Program-made: the position numbers and the translations under genes
Assembly (NCBI GenBank): GCA_021850555.1
Contig: JAJZLX010000160.1
Span: forward strand, 1-8,966
Direction of reading: 5' to 3'
Length of the DNA stretch: 8,966 bases
From: Pseudomonadota bacterium
GTDB taxonomy: Bacteria; Pseudomonadota; Gammaproteobacteria; Steroidobacterales; Steroidobacteraceae
Notes under the pieces: model-generated
What the model saw: only the letters and a program-made list of their open reading frames with translations
What the model was told of the DNA's origin: nothing
Database searches by the model: none
Shown: piece by piece, positions 1-5,880 of the stretch
How the letters are laid out: the number at the start of each line of letters is the position of its first letter
How positions within the stretch are numbered: the stretch's first letter is position 1

Positions 1-305
1 AGCTCATTCCGATGTTGTCCGACCGGTTCGCCGCGCTCGATTGCGAGGAGGTGCTGCGGGCCCTGGAGGAGCGGGGAGTTCCCGCCGGGCCGATCAACGG
101 CGTGGCGGATGTCTTTTCCGATCCGCAGGTGCTTCACCGCGGGATGTGCGTGCAGCTGCAGGCGCAGTGGGCCGCCGGCGGAACGATTCCAGCCATCCGC
201 ACTCCCATCTGCTTTTCCGGTGCACAGCTCGATGTGGCGCGTCCCTCGCCGCGTCTGGGGGAGCATACGAGCGAAATCCTGGCGGAGATCGGTTTGTCCG
301 GCTGA
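1..305 (+). CDS. CaiB/BaiF family CoA-transferase (class III), C-terminal fragment
   Basis: The visible 100 residues are the C-terminal end of a class III CoA-transferase; the gene starts before the window and the reading frame is open from base 3. Family landmarks are the stretch GVPAGPINGVADVF followed by DPQVLHRGM, then the RTPICFSG segment, and the ending LGEHTSEILAEIG, a signature of the C-terminus in this family. Such enzymes move CoA between acyl-CoA and a free carboxylic acid (carnitine, formate/oxalate, succinate/benzylsuccinate and similar). The catalytic Asp lies in the missing N-terminal part, so substrate cannot be inferred. The stop is TGA at 303-305. The next gene converges on it, with a 93-bp gap. 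Family assignment is confident; substrate is unknown. Confidence 0.9.
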   Translation, partial: LIPMLSDRFAALDCEEVLRALEERGVPAGPINGVADVFSDPQVLHRGMCVQLQAQWAAGGTIPAIRTPICFSGAQLDVARPSPRLGEHTSEILAEIGLSG

Positions 306-380
306 GGGGCGATCCGCCCGCCGTGCGAAGCCGAGACCTCGGCGCCCCCCAAGGCCGCCGGCCGCTCCGCGCAGGTCCCC

Positions 381-395
381 CGCGCCGGAGGCGCG
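381..395 (-). terminator. GC-rich hairpin after the reductase stop codon
   Basis: CGCGCC (381-386) and GGCGCG (390-395) form a 6-bp stem with a 3-nt loop, starting 3 nt after the reductase stop codon when read on the minus strand. It sits in the gap between two convergent genes. There is no T-run after the stem, so it is at best a weak or Rho-assisted terminator. A second short palindrome, GCCGAGACCTCGGC at 330-343, lies in the same gap. Confidence 0.25.
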
Positions 396-398
396 CAA

Positions 399-1016
399 TC
401 AATATCCGACCGTGAAGCGTCGCCGGCTGTGCCTGGGCGTCTCCAGCTCATCGACCAACGCGATGGCGTAGTCTTCCATGGAGATGTGGCTCCTGCCCTG
501 CACGTCGACCAGCAGCTCATCGCCCCCCAGGCGGAACTTGCCCGTGCGCTCGCCGGGCTCGAGCACCGCCGACGGGGAAAGGAAAGTCCAGTCGAGTTCC
601 GTCTCGGTGCGCAGTGCATCGAGAAACAGCCGCCCGGCAGAGGCTTCCGCCTTGTAGGCCGACGGAAAATCCGGGCTGTCGATGAGCGCGACGCCCGGTG
701 CGATCAGCAGGCTCCCCGCGCCACCGACGACCAGCACGCGTCTGATGCCGGCGTGTCTGGCGGCCGAGATCAGCGCCGGCGCGGTGATCCCGCCGGCGAA
801 ACGCATGGCACTGATGATCGCGTCATGCCCGGTCAGCACTGGCGCCAACGCGCCGGGCCGGCCGGCATCGGCGGCTTGCACGGAGAGCCCGGGCCGGGCG
901 GGCACGGCGCTCACGTTGCGGGCGATGCCGGTGACGCTGTGGCCCCGGCGCAGCAGCTCCGCGGCGATGCGCGAACCGACCCGGCCGGAAATGCCGAAGA
1001 CGGCGACCTTGCTCAC
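399..1016 (-). CDS. NmrA-like NAD(P)-binding oxidoreductase (atypical SDR, YwnB-type)
   Basis: This 205-residue protein has a Rossmann nucleotide-binding fold. After the first beta strand (KVAVFG) comes the glycine motif GISGRVG (residues 8-14), typical of atypical short-chain dehydrogenases that bind NAD(P)H. The C-terminal third carries the subfamily landmarks DWTFLSPSA, PGERTG (154-159), the RLGGDELL segment, ISMEDYA (178-184) and the RFTVGY ending. The classical SDR YxxxK catalytic pair is not evident, as usual in this NmrA/YwnB-like group, so it may be a quinone or flavin reductase, or act as a redox sensor. I chose the GTG at 1014-1016 because an AAGGGGAAGG ribosome-binding site lies just upstream and the Rossmann strand begins two residues later. 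The frame is open further upstream, but there it overlaps the aminotransferase gene and reads as non-protein-like sequence. It lies 34 bp behind the aminotransferase on the same strand, so the two are probably co-transcribed. Substrate unknown. Confidence 0.88.
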   Translation of the reverse strand: MSKVAVFGISGRVGSRIAAELLRRGHSVTGIARNVSAVPARPGLSVQAADAGRPGALAPVLTGHDAIISAMRFAGGITAPALISAARHAGIRRVLVVGGAGSLLIAPGVALIDSPDFPSAYKAEASAGRLFLDALRTETELDWTFLSPSAVLEPGERTGKFRLGGDELLVDVQGRSHISMEDYAIALVDELETPRHSRRRFTVGY

Positions 1017-1050
1017 GGTGCGGCCTTCCCCTTGCGAAGTGGGATGACGA

Positions 1051-2217
1051 CTATACGCCGAGCGCCGCACGCACGCGCTTGCCCAGACCCCTGAGCCTCG
1101 CCACCGGCTCGTTGGAGAATACGAACCGGATGTACTGCGGGCCGTGAGTCTCACCCCAGCCGTCCATCGCGGTGGCGCACACGCGCTGTTGGAGCAGGCG
1201 CTGCGCCAGGGTCGCCCCATCGATGCCGTGATCGGACACCCGCAGCAGCATCGACCAACCGCCCGCCGGGGTGCCGAACGCCAGTCCCGCGAGTTCCTCC
1301 ATCATCGCATCCCGTCTCGCCTGCAACTCGGCCACATAGGAGGCCATCGTCTCCCGCGAGCGCTCGAGCGCCACCGCCACGGCTTCCTGGGCGATCCCTA
1401 CGGGAACCACCACATTCGCCAAAGACACCGCGACCAGATCCGGCATGAGCGATTCCGGCGCCACGATCCAACCGACCCGCCAACCGATCATGCGCAGCTC
1501 CTTGGCCGAGGAGCCGACCGTGATGGTGCGCTCGGCCATGCCCGGCAGGCCCGCAGGATGGATGAGGGGCCGCCCGTCGAACACCAGCCGCTCCATGGCG
1601 GCATCGAGGATCAGCAGGAGATCGTGCTCGCGACACAGCGATGCGACCGCGGACCAGTCCGCCTCATCGAGCATGCCTCCGCAGGGCATGGACGGTGACA
1701 TGAGCAACATCGCCCGGGTCTTCGGTCCCACGGCGCCTGAAAGCGCCAGGCGGTCCAGCCGCCATTGCCCGCCCGGCGTGAACCGAAAGGGCACGAACCT
1801 CGGCGTCCCGCCGGCGAGGCGCACGCGGTTGATCAGTCCGGCGTAGGTCGGGTCGGTGACGATCACCTCATCCCCGACCTCGAGGGTCGCAAGCAGCACA
1901 TTGAGAATGCCCGACAGTCCGCCCGCCGAGATGACACAGTTGCGCGCCCCGGAATAGTCCGCGCCGGAGAGCCTGGAGACGTGCTGCGCCACCGCCTCCC
2001 GCAAACGGGCCTGTCCGACGAAGGGCAGGTAGCTGTTGTCGACATCGAGGGAGGCGGCTTCCCGTGTTCTGGCAACGGCCGCCTCATCCGGCGGGATATC
2101 GACATCGAGATTCTCCAGCCTGAGGAAGTCCTGGCCGGAGGCGTCGGCGATCGCGCCCATGCGGTCGACACCGATTCCGGCGATATGCTGCAGTCGGGCG
2201 GGGCGGGACCAGGGCAT
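1051..2217 (-). CDS. Pyridoxal-phosphate-dependent aminotransferase, fold type I (class I/II)
   Basis: This 388-residue protein has the full length of the family. In order: the SAGGLSGIL phosphate-binding loop (97-105), DPTYAG with the cofactor-stacking aromatic Tyr125, the SPSMPCGG segment (174-181), Asp205 in LILDAAMERLVFDG, the Schiff-base Lys239 with Arg247 in SSAKELRMIGWRVGW, and Arg364 in YIRFVFSN, which fits the substrate-carboxylate arginine. Most relatives have NPxNPTG and DxxY at the second and third sites. Here the Asn that contacts the PLP O3' is replaced by Met177 and the Tyr by Met208. Lys239, Asp205 and both arginines remain, so the protein should still bind PLP, but its chemistry may be shifted. 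A GGGGAGA ribosome-binding site precedes the ATG at 2215-2217. The gene is first in a two-gene unit with the downstream reductase and divergent from a GntR regulator. Exact substrates cannot be read; a decarboxylase, lyase or racemase is also possible. Confidence 0.9.
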   Translation of the reverse strand: MPWSRPARLQHIAGIGVDRMGAIADASGQDFLRLENLDVDIPPDEAAVARTREAASLDVDNSYLPFVGQARLREAVAQHVSRLSGADYSGARNCVISAGGLSGILNVLLATLEVGDEVIVTDPTYAGLINRVRLAGGTPRFVPFRFTPGGQWRLDRLALSGAVGPKTRAMLLMSPSMPCGGMLDEADWSAVASLCREHDLLLILDAAMERLVFDGRPLIHPAGLPGMAERTITVGSSAKELRMIGWRVGWIVAPESLMPDLVAVSLANVVVPVGIAQEAVAVALERSRETMASYVAELQARRDAMMEELAGLAFGTPAGGWSMLLRVSDHGIDGATLAQRLLQQRVCATAMDGWGETHGPQYIRFVFSNEPVARLRGLGKRVRAALGV

Positions 2218-2241
2218 GACCGTCTCCCCAAGACAGGATAA

Positions 2242-2270
2242 ATTATAGATAATCTATGAAATCATGAAAA
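2242..2270 (-). promoter_or_regulatory. Promoter of the aminotransferase-reductase unit
   Basis: Read on the minus strand, there is a perfect -10 box TATAAT (complement of 2242-2247). Exactly 17 nt upstream is TTTTCA (complement of 2265-2270), a 4/6 match to the -35 consensus. Transcription would start near 2235, leaving a leader of about 17 nt that just holds the ribosome-binding site. The -35 element lies inside the first codons of the divergent GntR gene. An AT-rich segment of this kind stands out in the GC-rich window. Confidence 0.6.
2245..2257. promoter_or_regulatory. Candidate GntR operator: perfect 13-nt palindrome
   Basis: ATAGAT-A-ATCTAT is a perfect inverted repeat with a single central A. 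It overlaps the last three bases of the minus-strand -10 box and lies in the spacer towards the -35 box. It is also 7 bp before the GntR start codon. FCD-type GntR repressors commonly bind short AT-rich palindromes in the gap next to their own gene. Binding here would block both the aminotransferase promoter and the regulator's own expression. The assignment is inferred from position and symmetry. Confidence 0.6.
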
Positions 2271-2935
2271 CCGAGTCACTGCAACCGCCCGGGCTGGGCT
2301 CATCCGTTGCCGACCACATCGCGGATGTCCTCGCCCGCAGAATCGTTCTGGGAGAGCTGCCGCCGGGCCAGAAGGTCGGACAGGACTTGGTCGCGGCCGA
2401 ATTCCGCGCCAGCCACGTGCCCGTTCGGGAAGCGTTTCGCAGGTTGGAAGCCCGCGGTCTGCTGGTGAGCGAGCCGCGCCGCGGTGTGAGAGTCGCGCCG
2501 ATCGATCCTGCCGCGGTCCGCGAGGTTACCGAGATGCGGGCCGCGCTCGAGGCTCTCGCCCTGCGACAGGCCGCAGGCGTGCTGACGGAGGAACATCTGC
2601 AGGAGGCCCGACAGGCCATCGTCGCGCAGGAGGCCGGGAGCGGGCTCATCGTCTGGGAGGAAGCCAACCGCCGGTTCCATCGCGTCCTTCTCACGCCCTG
2701 TGGGATGCCGCGATTGCTCCGGGCGATTGACGACCTCCATCAGGCGAGCGCCCGCTACCTGCTGGCGACGTGGAAGGACCTCGACTGGCAGCCCCGCTCG
2801 GATGCCGAGCACCGCGCCATCCTCGACAGACTTCAGTCCCGCGACATCGATGCCGCCATCGCATTGCTGCGCGAGCACATCCTCGCCGCCGGCGAAGCCC
2901 TGCGGCGGCGGTTGGAGCCCCTTGGGCGCAGCTGA
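2264..2935 (+). CDS. GntR family transcriptional regulator, FCD (FadR/VanR-type) subfamily
   Basis: This 223-residue DNA-binding regulator has an N-terminal winged helix-turn-helix (about 13-77). It contains the family stretches VADHIADVLARRIVLGELPPG, then HVPVREAFRRLEARGLL (recognition helix) and the wing RRGVRVAPI. The all-helical FCD ligand domain follows (about 85-215). The usual metal-binding pattern of FCD proteins is present: Asn135 and His139 in ANRRFHR, His183 in AEHRAIL, and His205 in LLREHI. These proteins mostly bind organic acids such as gluconate, lactate, pyruvate or amino-acid derivatives. The gene is divergent from the aminotransferase, and their start codons are only 46 bp apart with a palindrome between them, so it very likely represses that operon. 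No Shine-Dalgarno sequence precedes the ATG. A GATAAT -10-like box at 2248-2253 would place the RNA start almost at the ATG, so translation may be leaderless. Confidence 0.93.
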   Translation: MKTESLQPPGLGSSVADHIADVLARRIVLGELPPGQKVGQDLVAAEFRASHVPVREAFRRLEARGLLVSEPRRGVRVAPIDPAAVREVTEMRAALEALALRQAAGVLTEEHLQEARQAIVAQEAGSGLIVWEEANRRFHRVLLTPCGMPRLLRAIDDLHQASARYLLATWKDLDWQPRSDAEHRAILDRLQSRDIDAAIALLREHILAAGEALRRRLEPLGRS

Positions 2936-2954
2936 CGCCGCCGACATCTTTCCC

Positions 2955-2973
2955 GCGCGGCCCCGGCCGGCGC
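2955..2973 (+). terminator. Weak hairpin downstream of the GntR gene
   Basis: GCGCGGC and GCC-G-GCGC pair across a 4-nt loop with one bulged G, 19 bp after the GntR stop. The following bases are CTGATTTG, with no real T-run. It is a possible stop or attenuator only; the spacer otherwise shows no gene. Confidence 0.2.
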
Positions 2974-2978
2974 CTGAT

Positions 2979-3007
2979 TTGAGCTCGGGTCCTCACTGGG
3001 CTAAAGT
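2979..3007 (+). promoter_or_regulatory. Possible promoter for the DUF2380-like gene
   Basis: TTGAGC (2979-2984) and TAAAGT (3002-3007) each match the sigma-70 consensus at 4 of 6 bases and are separated by 17 nt. The predicted RNA would have a leader of about 150 nt before the GTG start at 3162. The leader contains a short inverted repeat, GCCCAT-CC-ATGGGC (3074-3087). I recognise no known riboswitch in it. Confidence 0.25.
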
Positions 3008-3150
3008 CCGGGTGACGGTCCTCTCTGCCACATCCGAGCGGGCCGCAGCAACCGTGCCGGTCAGCTGCTCGAGGCCCATCCATGGGCGGGCCGCTCGCTT
3101 CTCATGCGGACCGGCAACGGTATGGGGTTGGCGTGCTCCGCGTCCCGGCG

Positions 3151-3158
3151 GAGGAGGT
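3151..3158 (+). promoter_or_regulatory. Strong ribosome-binding site deciding a GTG start
   Basis: GAGGAGGT contains the full AGGAGG anti-16S complement, 4 nt before GTG at 3162. It fixes the start of the DUF2380-like gene well inside a longer open frame that begins within the GntR gene. Confidence 0.7.
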
Positions 3159-3161
3159 CGC

Positions 3162-3761
3162 GTGAACAAGACCCGAAGAGCCCGATTCTTTCGGTTGGTC
3201 GGGGCAAGAGGCCGATCCGCGCTATGCCTCATGATGTCGCTCCTGGCAGTGGCCGGGCTGAGCGCAGCGCGGGGCATATCGGCGAGGGAAAACCCCGCCA
3301 CGCACAGACAAAGACTCCTGGTTCTGCCATTCGACCTGTACGATTACTCTCTCGATCGCCGGCCCGTGACGGTCGTACCCCTGCGCCGTTGGGCCGCCGG
3401 GCTAGCCGGCCAACTGGCCGCCGATCTGCGCCAGGAATCCTCGTTTCGCGTGCTGCGCGGCACGGATGTGACGGCCGCGCTTCGCAAGGTAGGAGCGGAC
3501 TACCGCCATCCGACAGACTGCCGCGCCTGCATGATCTCGATAGCGAAGCGGGCCGGCGCGGATATCGTCGTGATCGGTCAGGTGCGCAAGCTGAGCAATC
3601 TGATCACCTTCTTCGATGTCCAGTTGGACGACGTCCACACCGGCAGGGTGTTGCATGTCATCTCCATGCGGGCCGATGGCGCGGACAGCAACGCGATGTG
3701 GAGAAATATCGCGCGAAATATCGCCGGCGACGTGGACCGCGTCACCGCGCACGGTCGCTGA
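3162..3761 (+). CDS. Secreted or membrane-anchored DUF2380/DUF3280-like protein
   Basis: This 199-residue protein has a basic N-terminus and a hydrophobic segment (about 19-36, ALCLMMSLLAVAGLSAA), consistent with a signal peptide or membrane anchor that sends the rest to the periplasm. The mature part begins with a strand typical of this group (RLLVLPFDLYDYSL, 51-64). It continues with a helix (LAGQLAADLRQ), then Cys120-x-x-Cys123 in DCRACMISIAKRAGAD, then VIGQVRKLSNLITFFDVQLDD and HTGRVL. This pattern of a CxxC followed by a GADxVVxGxVxKxSNLI-like core matches proteins labelled DUF2380/DUF3280, whose function is not established to my knowledge. The GTG at 3162 is preferred because a perfect AGGAGG lies 4 nt upstream and the signal segment follows; the frame is open further upstream without protein-like character. 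It is probably transcribed alone or with the downstream hydrolase, 141 bp away. Confidence 0.82.
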   Translation: MNKTRRARFFRLVGARGRSALCLMMSLLAVAGLSAARGISARENPATHRQRLLVLPFDLYDYSLDRRPVTVVPLRRWAAGLAGQLAADLRQESSFRVLRGTDVTAALRKVGADYRHPTDCRACMISIAKRAGADIVVIGQVRKLSNLITFFDVQLDDVHTGRVLHVISMRADGADSNAMWRNIARNIAGDVDRVTAHGR

Positions 3762-3833
3762 CGGTGCGCGGCGGCCATTGGAAGGCGCAAAGCCGGGAAT
3801 CCATTCGGTGCCCGGCACCGTCCACCGGGCTGC

Positions 3834-3856
3834 CCGCCCTCCTTGGGCGAGGGCGG
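3834..3856 (+). terminator. Perfect 8-bp hairpin between the DUF2380-like gene and the hydrolase gene
   Basis: CCGCCCTC (3834-3841) pairs perfectly with GAGGGCGG (3849-3856) across a 7-nt loop, 72 bp after the upstream stop codon. No T-run follows (CCGTTGC), so intrinsic termination would be inefficient. Directly after it lies TACAAT (3869-3874), a 5/6 match to a -10 box that could start a separate transcript for the hydrolase, though no convincing -35 box is present. Confidence 0.3.
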
Positions 3857-3902
3857 CCGTTGCTGCGGTACAATGGGGCGCCGCCTGCCAGGGACTTCAT
3901 CC

Positions 3903-5021
3903 ATGAAATCACTCGGCTCGCGGGCGCAAGGCGCCCGTCTGGAGCGCATGAAAGCCTCGTCGCGGTGGACGGGCGAGAGCTTCCGCAACGTGCACCCGAT
4001 CATCCCGGGCCTGCGCGACCCCGACGCGAAGATGCCCAGTCTGTGGGAGTTTCTGTTTCCTGACGATCGGCGCATGCCGGCACGGCCGCTGCCCTCGGTG
4101 AATCCCCTCGAGGCCTGGCGCAGCAAGCCCGCAAGCGGGCTGCGGGTCACGTGGCTCGGCCATTCGACCGTGCTCATCGAGATCGATGGCGTGCGTGTGC
4201 TGACCGATCCGGTGTGGGGACCGCGCGCATCGCCGCTGCGGCTCGTCGGTCCGAAGCGCTTCCAGCCGGTACCGGTCGACCTCGGCGCGATGCCGCCGCT
4301 CGACTTGGTGATCATCTCGCATGACCACTACGATCATCTCGACTATTCGACCATTCGCGCGCTTGCCGGCAGCGACGCTCCATTCGTGACTTCGCTAGGG
4401 GTCGGCGCCCACCTCGAGGCCTGGGGCGTGCAGCCGCAGCGCATCACCGAGCTCGACTGGTGGGAGTCGCATGACCTGTGCAATGCCGGGATCAGGGTGA
4501 CCGCCGCGCCTTCACAGCATTTCTCCGGACGCACGCTGAAGACACGCAACACGACGCTCTGGTCGTCCTTCATCTTAAGGTCGGACCGTCACGGCGTCTT
4601 TTTCAGCGGCGACACCGGGCTGACGACCGAATACGAGAGCATTCGAAAGCAGCTTGGGCCTTTCGACCTGTTGATGCTCGAAATGGGCGGCTGGGACCGT
4701 GTCTGGGGCGACATGCATCTCGGGCCGGACAATGTGCTCGAGGCAGCCTCCCTTCTCGGCGACGGTGTGCTCCTTCCGGTGCACTGGGGAACCTTCAGCC
4801 TGGCGCTGCACGCCTGGGACCAGCCGCCGGAGCGCCTTCTCGAGCTGAGCTCCAAGAGCCGGGCGCGTCTTCTCATGCCGCGACTCGGCGAGCCCGCCGA
4901 GCCCGCGCACGCGCCGGATCGGGTGGAGCCGTGGTGGCGGGCCGGTGCCGTGAGACAACCCCTCGCCGGCGCGGCGCCACATGGCAAACCGACGGGCAAG
5001 ATTCATTGGCCGCTCGACTGA
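3903..5021 (+). CDS. Metallo-beta-lactamase-fold hydrolase, NAPE-PLD/UlaG-like (COG2220 type)
   Basis: This 372-residue cytoplasmic-looking protein has no signal peptide. The strand WLGHSTVLIEIDG (84-96) and TDPVWGPRASP (101-111) open the beta-lactamase fold. The metal ligands are all visible: His140, His142, Asp144 and His145 in SHDHYDHLD, His206 in PSQHFSG, bridging Asp237 in FSGDTGL, and His294 in LPVHWGTF. The extra His272 in MHLGP matches a conserved position of bacterial and animal N-acyl-phosphatidylethanolamine phospholipase D. That enzyme is a zinc phosphodiesterase releasing N-acylethanolamines. Bacterial relatives are diverse, so the true substrate (a phosphodiester or lactone) is unproven. 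I chose ATG 3903 over the longer frame from 3843 because AGGGA lies 8 nt upstream and the extra 20 residues are not conserved-looking. The last 25 or so residues after EPWWR look like a lineage-specific tail. It converges with the DUF4168 gene. Confidence 0.9.
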   Translation: MKSLGSRAQGARLERMKASSRWTGESFRNVHPIIPGLRDPDAKMPSLWEFLFPDDRRMPARPLPSVNPLEAWRSKPASGLRVTWLGHSTVLIEIDGVRVLTDPVWGPRASPLRLVGPKRFQPVPVDLGAMPPLDLVIISHDHYDHLDYSTIRALAGSDAPFVTSLGVGAHLEAWGVQPQRITELDWWESHDLCNAGIRVTAAPSQHFSGRTLKTRNTTLWSSFILRSDRHGVFFSGDTGLTTEYESIRKQLGPFDLLMLEMGGWDRVWGDMHLGPDNVLEAASLLGDGVLLPVHWGTFSLALHAWDQPPERLLELSSKSRARLLMPRLGEPAEPAHAPDRVEPWWRAGAVRQPLAGAAPHGKPTGKIHWPLD

Positions 5022-5050
5022 CCTGGGCCACTCGGCCCTGACATCCCGCG

Positions 5051-5074
5051 GGCCGGCGGGCGCAAAAGCCGGCC
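5051..5074. terminator. Hairpin between two convergent genes
   Basis: GGCCGGC (5051-5057) and GCCGGCC (5068-5074) form a perfect 7-bp stem with a 10-nt loop. It sits in the 59-bp gap between the hydrolase stop (5021) and the DUF4168 stop (5081). The position fits a shared two-way terminator. A T-run is lacking on either side, so efficiency is uncertain. Confidence 0.4.
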
Positions 5075-5080
5075 GTTGAG

Positions 5081-5479
5081 TTACTTCCGATTGCCGAGGT
5101 CTTGTCTGACGTATTGGCCGATCTTCAATCGCAGGTTCGGGTTTTGCCGGGCTGCCATGGAGATCGCATCGTACTGCCCGACAGTCAGCCCGCTTGTCTT
5201 GACGGCCTGAACCTGCTCCTTCTCGGCGCTGGCCACCACCGCCTGTCTCGCCTGGGCCGTTTTCGCCCCTTGCAGCGACGCCTCGGCGTTTTGAGCGATC
5301 CGCCGGACCTGCAGTGCCGCCTTGGCAAAGGATTGCAGCTGCAGATCGGAAAACTGCGCCGCCTGGGCGGCCGGCGGGTCCGCGGCGGACTGCTGTGCCA
5401 AGGCCATTCCCGCCGGGAGCGCCAGCGCGAGCGCGAGCGCGCCAAATCGATTGAGCGTTCGGATTGTATTTCTAGGCAT
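5081..5479 (-). CDS. Exported DUF4168 domain protein
   Basis: This small 132-residue protein begins with a clear Sec signal peptide: basic RTLNR, hydrophobic ALALALALPAG, and an AxA cleavage site (ALA, about residue 28). The mature chain is an Ala/Gln-rich helical domain. FSDLQLQSFAKAA (43-55) opens it, and SGLTVGQYDAISMAARQNPNLR (96-117, in part) matches the conserved end of DUF4168, including the GLTVxQYxxI core. DUF4168 proteins are periplasmic, and I know of no assigned function. The ATG at 5477-5479 has a GGAGGA ribosome-binding site about 7 nt upstream. It is a single-gene unit. A perfect 12-nt palindrome, TTCCGTACGGAA (5528-5539), lies about 50 bp upstream and may be a regulatory site. 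Confidence 0.88.
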   Translation of the reverse strand: MPRNTIRTLNRFGALALALALPAGMALAQQSAADPPAAQAAQFSDLQLQSFAKAALQVRRIAQNAEASLQGAKTAQARQAVVASAEKEQVQAVKTSGLTVGQYDAISMAARQNPNLRLKIGQYVRQDLGNRK

Positions 5480-5661
5480 GATCTGTCCTCCACGGGAAGT
5501 TGGCGGAATGTGGGAAGCGAGGGGTGTTTCCGTACGGAACCCGTCGCTCCGGTGTCTGTGCCCGCAGACGGAGGCGTGGATGAGGAGGCCGGCCGACTCC
5601 AGCGTTCGCGCCCTCTTCGCGCGTCGTGGCTGATCCGGCCCGCGGCGGCCACCGCCGAACG

Positions 5662-5787
5662 GTGCGACTCGAAAATTACGTTGACACCAACATCCTGCGA
5701 TACATGATGGAAGTCATGACCCGATGGGTCAACCCCGTAGAAGAGCCCATTTTGCGACACATCGAGCGATCCGCCCATGCGCCGTGA
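5662..5787 (+). CDS. Possible small protein or gene remnant (41 residues)
   Basis: A GTG-initiated frame encodes 41 residues opening with RLENYVDTNILRYMMEV and continuing with RWVNPVEEPILRHIERS. Its composition (acidic and basic helices, Trp, few Arg/Ala/Gly runs) is more protein-like than the surrounding spurious frames. There is no Shine-Dalgarno site before the GTG. The YVDTNILRY opening resembles the first strand of PIN-domain nucleases (VapC toxins), but it is far too short for a whole PIN domain (about 130 residues). If the resemblance is real it would be a truncated relic; it may equally be chance. Confidence 0.2.
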   Translation: MRLENYVDTNILRYMMEVMTRWVNPVEEPILRHIERSAHAP

Positions 5788-5880
5788 GCGCCGGCGGCGC
5801 CTGTTTTGGCTGCGGAAACAGGCGGCTGCGGCCGGATCCTCAAAATCTCCGTCAGTGTCTCATATAACCAAAAGATATGA

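Noticed and set aside
429..1094. A 221-codon + strand frame opposite the reductase gene
   Set aside because: Its translation is low-complexity Gly/Arg/Ala/His with no family signature, while the opposite strand has a clear Rossmann protein.
1017..1220. N-terminal extension of the reductase frame into the aminotransferase gene
   Set aside because: The 68 extra residues are Arg/Ser/Trp-rich and not family-like. The Rossmann strand begins right after the GTG at 1016, which has its own ribosome-binding site.
2300..2947. A 215-codon minus-strand frame opposite the GntR gene
   Set aside because: It has no motif or ribosome-binding site, and the opposite strand encodes an unmistakable GntR/FCD protein.
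2700..3161. N-terminal extension of the DUF2380-like frame into the GntR gene
   Set aside because: The extension is Arg/Ser/Pro-rich and overlaps another gene. A perfect ribosome-binding site and a signal segment mark GTG 3162 as the start.
2991..3161. Possible riboswitch in the leader of the DUF2380-like gene
   Set aside because: I looked for cobalamin, TPP, SAM and glycine conserved boxes and found none; only a short 6-bp inverted repeat is present.
5185..5778. A 197-codon minus-strand frame spanning the DUF4168 gene and the upstream spacer
   Set aside because: It runs in another frame across the signal-peptide gene with Arg/Ser-rich content and has no ribosome-binding site at its ATG.
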